NCBI GenBank assembly: GCA_016765095.1
Contig: JAESQQ010000804.1
Coordinates: 1 to 36,506 of the forward strand
Length of the DNA stretch: 36,506 nucleotides
Direction of reading: 5' to 3'
From: Planctomycetota bacterium
GTDB lineage: Bacteria; Planctomycetota; J058
Shown here in pieces: positions 32,601 to 36,506 of the stretch. The notes under the pieces were generated by a model, which worked only from the letters and a program-made list of their open reading frames with translations, did no database searches and had not been told where the DNA came from. Each line of letters begins with the position of its first letter. Positions within the stretch are counted from its first letter, which is position 1. A program made the translations under genes and the position numbers.

Positions 32601-33328
32601 CGGCTAAGGCCCGGCTGAAGAAAGCTAAGGAGAAGGCGGGCTCCGAGCGGATCGCGCCCAACGCCCTGGCCGACGCCAAGCAGGCACGGGACACCGCGCG
32701 CGCCGAACAGAAGATCGCGATCGGTGAGCGGGCAGCGCAGGAACGAGGTCACGAGCAGTTGGTCGAGCAGAACAGAAAGGGCAGGGACATCGCCAAGGGA
32801 CTCGAGACCGCGAACCTCCGCACCGAGCGATTGGGGACGATCCTTGGCTTGCTCCGAGGCAACGCGCTGGTCGAATACGTCGCCGCGGGGCAGCTTCGCT
32901 TGGCGACGAGCGAGGCCTCTGCTCGACTGAGCAAGTTCTCGCGCGGGAACTTCGGACTCCAACTCGACGCCAACCAGAACTTCGTGATTCGCGACGACTT
33001 CTCGGGCGGGCGTGTCCGGCCGCTGACCTCCCTCTCGGGCGGTGAGACCTTCCTGGCGGCGCTCTCGATGGCGCTCGCGCTGGCTGAGCTGTTCCAGTCC
33101 AGAGGCACTCGCCGGATCCGGTTCTTCTTCCTCGACGAGGGGTTTGGGACCTTGGACGGCGAGAAGTTGGACCAGGCTGTCAAGGCGCTTGAAGACGTGG
33201 CCCGGGACGATCGCGTCATTGGCGTGATCAGCCATGTCGAGGAGCTAAAGAGCCGCCTCCAACGCAAACTCGTGGTCACTGCGGCGACCGCCGACGGCGA
33301 AGGTAGCGACGTGAGGATCGTCGACTAG
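29669..33328 (+). CDS. sbcC: Exonuclease SbcCD, ATPase subunit SbcC
   Basis: 1219-residue Rad50-type SMC-like ATPase. The N-terminal lobe has GIFGPTGSGKSTILDGIFL (Walker A about 35-42) and the Q-loop VLPQGQFNAFLRL. Long Glu/Lys/Ala-rich coiled coils run from about 170 to 1080 and are broken at the exact middle by the zinc hook QCAVC (Cys608, Cys611). The C-terminal lobe has signature SLSGGETFLAALSMALALAE and Walker B RFFFLDEGFGTLDGE, then the ISHVEELK H-loop. Every functional motif is present. The start overlaps sbcD. It forms the DNA-tethering arm of the complex. Confidence 0.95.
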   Translation: MRPLTLKLEGLQSYKVERTVDFKKLGELGIFGIFGPTGSGKSTILDGIFLALYGPKSTPRAGGRLGAGAIVNAEHPNPDKPMCTIEFTFEVEELGEKRTCVVKRVFVPTDTGVKCKAARLTVQETETKPEQVLDKVKDVDTGVADLIGLGVEDFKRAVVLPQGQFNAFLRLGATDRANTLERLFGLERYGRDLLRRLKAVYGTAEDARKDLEGQAKGYADATDEALAESAKDLEAAKARAGLAEKELVAAEKEHERVKAEAEAEAELAAAETQLTTVEVRAEDVDQARVELEAARAAEVLRGTLQSQEKLAEKLPALENEASKRQAQAEEAETERTQLERGYQELLTSTARERPALVTRQTRLTEDGRKIAQDLSGQVKDLEEREHEYKATEASEKKQADALEAAAKLRDELRNDLDAKRVRRKKLAQGSPGKEVARLKAAVEFHEQVGKRQGEFEGAEQDQRRRQEKLEEAAVAVAKSKEDLKEAHDKAKEATDALEAAKNEHGKIPRSSELDEQATQQAEVRRNADALGDAETKLRQCARTVEAKAAEAKTKAEQVEAAGEVLTEAERGREQAEQECDLAREALAALETQDRAVVLAATLQAGEQCAVCGSTEHPHPASAADPDALAAALVRVPKAEGALTAASQARETAATDHAKLQASLEGAEKILAEQRLVQGDAEAGEQKIRALTRPGLAEQDAEARTRALEVEDERIRKDKEALRVSEKTVRGLEQATADATRDVTKLTGGRTTAEAELKAAGEQLGTAAKTVDSKRGELADAKARLEKERGETPADELGEQLERVKKDEKELDELETLIEALAEQLPALETKLETTRKSRDGFATQLTLIKGDLEGKQAAIKALRARLEELTSGEDLETLIKALVGQLADLEERVRQAKVKAENAAKDADAKAKASDDARVRVGEAKKQIKALIDQLAGMLQRGKVTFAAPEDARQALREPAKREALSQEVEGFGKDLAAAKARLKKAKEKAGSERIAPNALADAKQARDTARAEQKIAIGERAAQERGHEQLVEQNRKGRDIAKGLETANLRTERLGTILGLLRGNALVEYVAAGQLRLATSEASARLSKFSRGNFGLQLDANQNFVIRDDFSGGRVRPLTSLSGGETFLAALSMALALAELFQSRGTRRIRFFFLDEGFGTLDGEKLDQAVKALEDVARDDRVIGVISHVEELKSRLQRKLVVTAATADGEGSDVRIVD

Positions 33329-33382
33329 GCCGTTTCTGGCGATTGCCGCGTGGCACTCAAGGAGATCGGCCTCGGTCGAACT

Positions 33383-33431
33383 CCCGGCTTCTCTTTGGGA
33401 AGAGCTGGCTCGAATCCTCCGAGAAGCCGGG
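33383..33431 (+). terminator. Perfect 11-bp inverted repeat downstream of sbcC
   Basis: CCCGGCTTCTC (33383-33393) pairs fully with GAGAAGCCGGG (33421-33431) around a 27-base loop, starting 55 bases after the sbcC stop. It may end the sbcDC transcript or protect its 3' end. No T-run follows, so it is not a classic intrinsic terminator; a small structured RNA is another reading. Confidence 0.45.
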
Positions 33432-33524
33432 GCGGCCCGCGGGCTCTAGAACAAGACGAGCACGAGAGCGAGCTCTGACTGCTATTCAGCGAAGCACTTC
33501 GAGGGCCTCGCCCTCCGACTACGG

Positions 33525-33992
33525 TTATGAGGTCCTCTCCCGACCTTGACGGCCCATGGCGCCGAAAAAGCCGCCGCGATAAGGGGGACTGGGTTTGAGC
33601 CGGCGCGCGGGCGGACGCCTGGGGGCCTGGACCTGCTCGGCCAGGCTAGACCAGAACCTCGCGTCGTCGATTCCGAGCAGGGGTAGCCAGCGCTCGGCCC
33701 AACACCAGGATCGCGTCCGCCCGGCAATCAGATCGCGCAGGGCTTCGATCCAGCAACCCTGCTGGCGCTCGGGAACCGAGGTCGCCTCGCGCAGGAGTTC
33801 GATCTCACGCTTCCCCGTGGCCGCGAGCGCCTCGCGCAAGGCCTGAGCGAGTGCGGGTCCCTTGACGAGGTCTCCCTCTGTCAGCCGCTTGCGGTGGGGA
33901 TCGGCCCTCCTGCGCGCCAGGGCGAGTTGGATCATGCTCTCCAGGTCGCCTTCTCCGGCCCCTCGGGCCGCGGCACGAATGCGCCTATCCAT
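33525..33992 (-). CDS. Hypothetical protein (155 aa)
   Basis: 155 residues from ATG 33992, which overlaps the end of the preceding gene by 8 bases (ATGGATAG). It is Arg/Ala-rich and helical at the start (IRAAARGAGEGDLESMIQLA), with a Trp-rich middle (WIEALRDLIAGRTRSWCWAE) and a basic Pro/Gly end. No known domain. Coupling to the upstream gene supports it as real; the reading from 34073 is not preferred. Function unknown. Confidence 0.6.
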   Translation of the reverse strand: MDRRIRAAARGAGEGDLESMIQLALARRRADPHRKRLTEGDLVKGPALAQALREALAATGKREIELLREATSVPERQQGCWIEALRDLIAGRTRSWCWAERWLPLLGIDDARFWSSLAEQVQAPRRPPARRLKPSPPYRGGFFGAMGRQGRERTS

Positions 33993-34269
33993 AGCAATCC
34001 TCCTTCGTCTCGTCGCGCGGTGATCCGACGTGAACCGTGAAGCCACGACGCTCACGAGCGGCCCGGTAGTCAAAAATCCGCTCCAGGACTCCGTCTAGCT
34101 CCGCCTCGCGCATTCCCTCGGCGGCGGCGAGTTGGAGGAGATCCAAGAAGGCCTCGTAGAGGACTTCCCCCGGCTCCTCGTTGACGGGTGGGCAATCGCC
34201 AGCCGCGATGGTCTCGTCGATCCGGTCGAGATCGATGTATCTGTACTCGCGCTCCTGGTCAGCTGGCAT
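33985..34269 (-). CDS. Small acidic hypothetical protein (94 aa)
   Basis: 94-residue protein from ATG 34269, preceded by AGAGGAG about 10 bases upstream. It is acidic, with IDLDRIDETIAAGDCPPVNE and a helical EVLYEAFLDLLQLAAAEG. It overlaps the next gene by 8 bases. The acidic small protein followed by a basic overlapping one resembles an antitoxin-toxin layout in size and order, but neither matches a family I know. The longer reading to 34431 has no motif support. Confidence 0.6.
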   Translation of the reverse strand: MPADQEREYRYIDLDRIDETIAAGDCPPVNEEPGEVLYEAFLDLLQLAAAEGMREAELDGVLERIFDYRAARERRGFTVHVGSPRDETKEDCYG

Positions 34270-34510
34270 GTCGCACACGCTCCTCTCCGCCCCTTCGGGC
34301 CTCCATAGAAGAGACGACGGGGCGCCCGGTTCCTGACGCGTAAGCCGCCTGACGCCAACCTCCAGCAAGGCTGGTACACGGTCGCCAACGAGGCCGCGGT
34401 GACGACGGCACTCAAAGTGGTCCACGCCCAAGGATCCTCACCTGAGGCGGAGACCTAGAACGCAGTCTTACTGCTAGCGTGGCGTCCAACCCGCCGTCGA
34501 GGGGCTAGCG
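34270..34510. other. Divergent intergenic region before the alkylation-repair gene
   Basis: About 240 bases separating leftward small genes from the rightward AlkD-type gene. It holds a GCCC-CTTC-GGGC hairpin near 34300 and a TAGCGT -10-like box at 34475-34480, 30 bases before the repair gene. No gene is evident. Confidence 0.4.
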
Positions 34511-35224
34511 ATGACCACACTCAAGCAAGTGATGAAGACCCTCAAAGCCAAGGGCAACGACCGGACGCGGAATATCTACGCTTCGCATGCGCTGAGCGGC
34601 GACGAGTATTTCGGCGTGCCCGCGGCCGATCTGAAACTGGTTGCCAAGTCGATCAAGGGAGATCAGGACTTGGCGGTCGAGCTCTACGACACGGGTAATC
34701 GCGACGCGATGTACCTCGCAGGGTTGGTCGCTGATGGTCGTCAGATGAGCAAGAAACAGCTCGAGGCGTGGGTGAAAGAGGCGAACTGGATCTGGAGCTC
34801 CGAATACGTCGTGCCCTGGGTTGCTGCCGAGAGTGCGCATGGCCGCGCGCTGGCACTCAAGTGGATCGACGCGAAGAAGGAGCACATCGCCGCGGCGGGT
34901 TGGAGCACCTACTCGGGGATCGTGGCCACCACGGAAGATGAGAACCTCGATTTCGGAGAGATCAAGAATCTGCTCAAGCGGATCGAAACCGAGATCGATG
35001 GCGCCCAAGGTCGGGTGCGCTACACGATGAACGGTTTTGTCATCGCGGTCGGAGGGTTGGTCGTGCCGCTGGTCAAGCAGGCGCAGGCCTCGGCCAAGAA
35101 GATCGGCAAAGTGGAGGTCGACATGGGGAAGACCGCCTGCAAGGTGCCGTTCGCATCCGACTACATCACGAAGATGCATAAGTCCGGACGCGCAGGAAAG
35201 AAGCGCAAGGTGGCTCGCTGCTGA
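34511..35224 (+). CDS. DNA alkylation repair protein (AlkD-like)
   Basis: 237-residue HEAT-like repeat protein of the DNA alkylation repair family. Recognisable stretches are RNIYASHALSGDEYFGVP near the N-terminus, LAVELYDTGNRDAMYLAGLV, and NWIWSSEYVVPWVAAES, which match the family's repeat ridges with Trp-rich DNA-facing helices. AlkD-type enzymes remove bulky or alkylated bases without flipping them. The last 20 residues are Lys/Arg-rich (KSGRAGKKRKVARC), a likely DNA-binding tail. GAGGGG lies 7 bases before the ATG. It stands as a single gene between opposite-strand neighbours. Confidence 0.88.
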   Translation: MTTLKQVMKTLKAKGNDRTRNIYASHALSGDEYFGVPAADLKLVAKSIKGDQDLAVELYDTGNRDAMYLAGLVADGRQMSKKQLEAWVKEANWIWSSEYVVPWVAAESAHGRALALKWIDAKKEHIAAAGWSTYSGIVATTEDENLDFGEIKNLLKRIETEIDGAQGRVRYTMNGFVIAVGGLVVPLVKQAQASAKKIGKVEVDMGKTACKVPFASDYITKMHKSGRAGKKRKVARC

Positions 35225-35402
35225 CCAAGCAGCGTCGCCACTAGGCTGGCGTACTCAGGCATCCTTTTGTCGCAAGAAGCTCGGAAAGAAGGTCGCCTAT
35301 CCTTAGTGCAGAAGTTGCTCTAGAGGACCCTTTCGCGAGTGGACCCATGGGGAAGCCGACGTCTTCGGTTAACAGCCGGTATGTCGCTCTAGGGTTTATC
35401 TG

Positions 35403-35421
35403 GACACCAAATTGGGGTGTC
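35403..35421 (-). terminator. Hairpin downstream of the HNH gene
   Basis: GACACC-AAATTGG-GGTGTC forms a perfect 6-bp stem with a 7-base loop, 19 bases past the end of the leftward HNH gene. There is no clear U-run after it, so termination is possible but unproven. Confidence 0.35.
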
Positions 35422-35439
35422 GGTCCTGTTGAGGCCTCC

Positions 35440-36414
35440 CTACTTGCTCGGCTCAGATCGCCCGGGAGCCTTCTGCGCTCGAACAGCCGCCTGGCGATGG
35501 CGGTTCAGCGCCTTTCTGCAAGGCTCCTGATCCGCTTCGGTTGGAGTCCAAAGCGGCTTGCCGTCATAGATGTTGTATGCCGTCGAGGCCAAGGACGGCG
35601 CGAGCCGGACCGTGTATCGGCCTCCGGCTTCCCCGGCGTCGATCGTCAGCAGGCCGCGATCAAAGAGTGTGTGAATGTCGGCGCGCAGCAAGAGGCCGTT
35701 TGGGACGATGTTGGTCCGCTCGCCCTGGTAGCGAATGATGTGGGCGGCCTCGAGGGCTTCTTCGGCGTCACAGTCGGTGACCGCACACTTGCGACCGTAG
35801 GCCTCAAGGAGGGCTTTGCGGAACACTCCCTGCCCTTGCCGAATGGCGATGGCACGGACAGCGATTCTCCGCGCGTCGACAACCGTCGAGGGATCGAACA
35901 GTCCCTCCTGCTCGAGGGCATGGAGGTGAAGGGCAATCTCGTCCGGGCTGGCGGGTCCGACCCGAACGGCCTCGAGGGCGTCTCGAGTCCGCTCGGCGAC
36001 GACTGTCTCGACGCGGTCGGCTTGCCTGCTCTCCTCGCCGAGCGGCTCCGAGTCCTCCGCGAATACAGCCGACACCGTCTTAAGCAAGTCCGCCACGGAA
36101 CACTCGCTGAGCCCCGAGAGCGGTCCCTCGAGGAGTCGACGGGCTATATCGGCCTCGTCGATCGACTGGGTCCCAGCATCAGCTTGCGACGTCGCCAGGT
36201 AGGCTTCGGCGGCCGCCCGGAGCTCACTGTCGCTCCAGCTCGTCGATTCAGCCGAGTCCGCAGAGGGCGCTGCTCGGCCAAGGGTTGTCGCTTCGGGCTC
36301 GTTGCTTTGCTGGGCAGGCTGGGCGAGTGCCTCCTGAGTTTTCTCGCTGTCCTGGGGCTCGGGGTCGGGGGAAGTTGCCGTCGCTGAAGCGGGGAATCTG
36401 GGCAGGGTGCCCAT
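35440..36414 (-). CDS. HNH endonuclease with defence-type N-terminal domain
   Basis: 324 residues. The HNH domain is at about 192-258: RQGQGVFRKALLEAY, Cys210 and Cys215, EAAHIIRYQGERTN with His225, then NGLLLRADIHTLFDRGLL with Asn239, His248 and Asp252. It is typical of the McrA/HNH_2-like restriction nucleases. Residues about 60-125 look like a worn version of the WSDxELRAAVxAYL ... LLEGPLSGRTxGS module often attached to these nucleases. The first 50 residues are Ala/Pro/Ser-rich and of low complexity. The ATG at 36414 has only a close AAGAG upstream, so a later start is possible. HNH residues appear intact. Confidence 0.85.
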   Translation of the reverse strand: MGTLPRFPASATATSPDPEPQDSEKTQEALAQPAQQSNEPEATTLGRAAPSADSAESTSWSDSELRAAAEAYLATSQADAGTQSIDEADIARRLLEGPLSGLSECSVADLLKTVSAVFAEDSEPLGEESRQADRVETVVAERTRDALEAVRVGPASPDEIALHLHALEQEGLFDPSTVVDARRIAVRAIAIRQGQGVFRKALLEAYGRKCAVTDCDAEEALEAAHIIRYQGERTNIVPNGLLLRADIHTLFDRGLLTIDAGEAGGRYTVRLAPSLASTAYNIYDGKPLWTPTEADQEPCRKALNRHRQAAVRAQKAPGRSEPSK

Positions 36415-36506
36415 CTCTTACTGACGGAGTCTGCAAGGGTTTACGACGCGCCAGGGCACCGTCCGGAGCAAATTGGTCATGAGGCAATGAGGCAACGCTG
36501 AGGGGC

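Noticed and set aside
32252-33235. Minus-strand 327-codon open frame inside sbcC
   Set aside because: Antisense to the SbcC C-terminal ATPase lobe, which has all motifs; no independent support.
33401-33425. tRNA-like T-loop sequence (GGCTCGAATCC)
   Set aside because: It lies in the loop of the 33383-33431 inverted repeat; no acceptor stem, anticodon arm or CCA-compatible fold could be built.
34270-34431. Longer N-terminus for the 94-residue gene
   Set aside because: The added residues look non-coding, and a good ribosome site sits before ATG 34269.

Overview
The window is high-GC bacterial DNA. Protein-coding genes are dense, GTG and TTG starts are frequent, and many genes overlap by ATGA or GTGA. 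There is no rRNA, tRNA, insertion sequence or recognisable CRISPR array. The gene styles (an ECF sigma factor beside a zinc-finger/TPR protein, WYL regulator, MoxR-VWA genes, bacterial 5'-nucleotidase) would fit Myxococcota, another delta-like lineage or a high-GC Planctomycetota. The sequence alone does not decide the phylum. Functionally it looks like a defence/conflict island with DNA-repair genes at its right-hand side.

Layout, left to right. (1) 1-4677, minus: the front of a type I-G (formerly I-U) CRISPR-Cas operon, cas3 with a C-terminal HD domain followed by csx17/cas8g, which runs off the left edge. (2) 5080-9778, plus: a tightly overlapping three-gene operon encoding an ECF-like sigma factor, an orphan 341-residue protein, and a 1007-residue protein with two anti-sigma-type zinc fingers, a Lon-type (S16) Ser/Lys protease domain without AAA+ ATPase, and a TPR tail. 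(3) 9881-11947, plus: a Septu system (PtuA ATPase, PtuB HNH nuclease). (4) 12007-13794, minus: a double-HTH regulator with a histone-H1-like basic tail, followed in the same frame by a hypothetical protein. (5) 13956-15644, plus: a DUF4145-like protein. (6) 15635-22373, minus: a five-gene operon: MoxR AAA+ ATPase, 373-residue orphan, DUF2201 metallopeptidase-like/VWA protein, SF2 helicase fused to a glutamine-synthetase-like amidoligase, and a gamma-glutamylcyclotransferase-like protein. Two small genes (22540-23513) lie just upstream on the same strand. (7) 23862-27244: a WYL regulator divergent from a BCS1-like AAA+ ATPase and a Cys-rich zinc protein. (8) 27210-33328: a 5'-nucleotidase divergent from sbcD-sbcC. 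(9) 33525-36414: two small overlapping unknown genes, an AlkD-type DNA alkylation repair protein, and an HNH endonuclease.

The two least familiar systems are region 2 (sigma / unknown / zinc-finger-Lon-TPR) and region 6 (MoxR / VWA / helicase-amidoligase / GGCT). In region 2 the architecture suggests a sigma factor held by a protein that carries its own protease, with the middle gene as possible substrate or effector. In region 6 a chaperone-like MoxR-VWA pair is translationally coupled to a nucleic-acid-driven motor that carries a peptide-bond-forming enzyme, next to an enzyme family that can undo gamma-glutamyl linkages. This suggests a reversible amide-type modification triggered by nucleic acid. 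Both are inferences from architecture and gene order.
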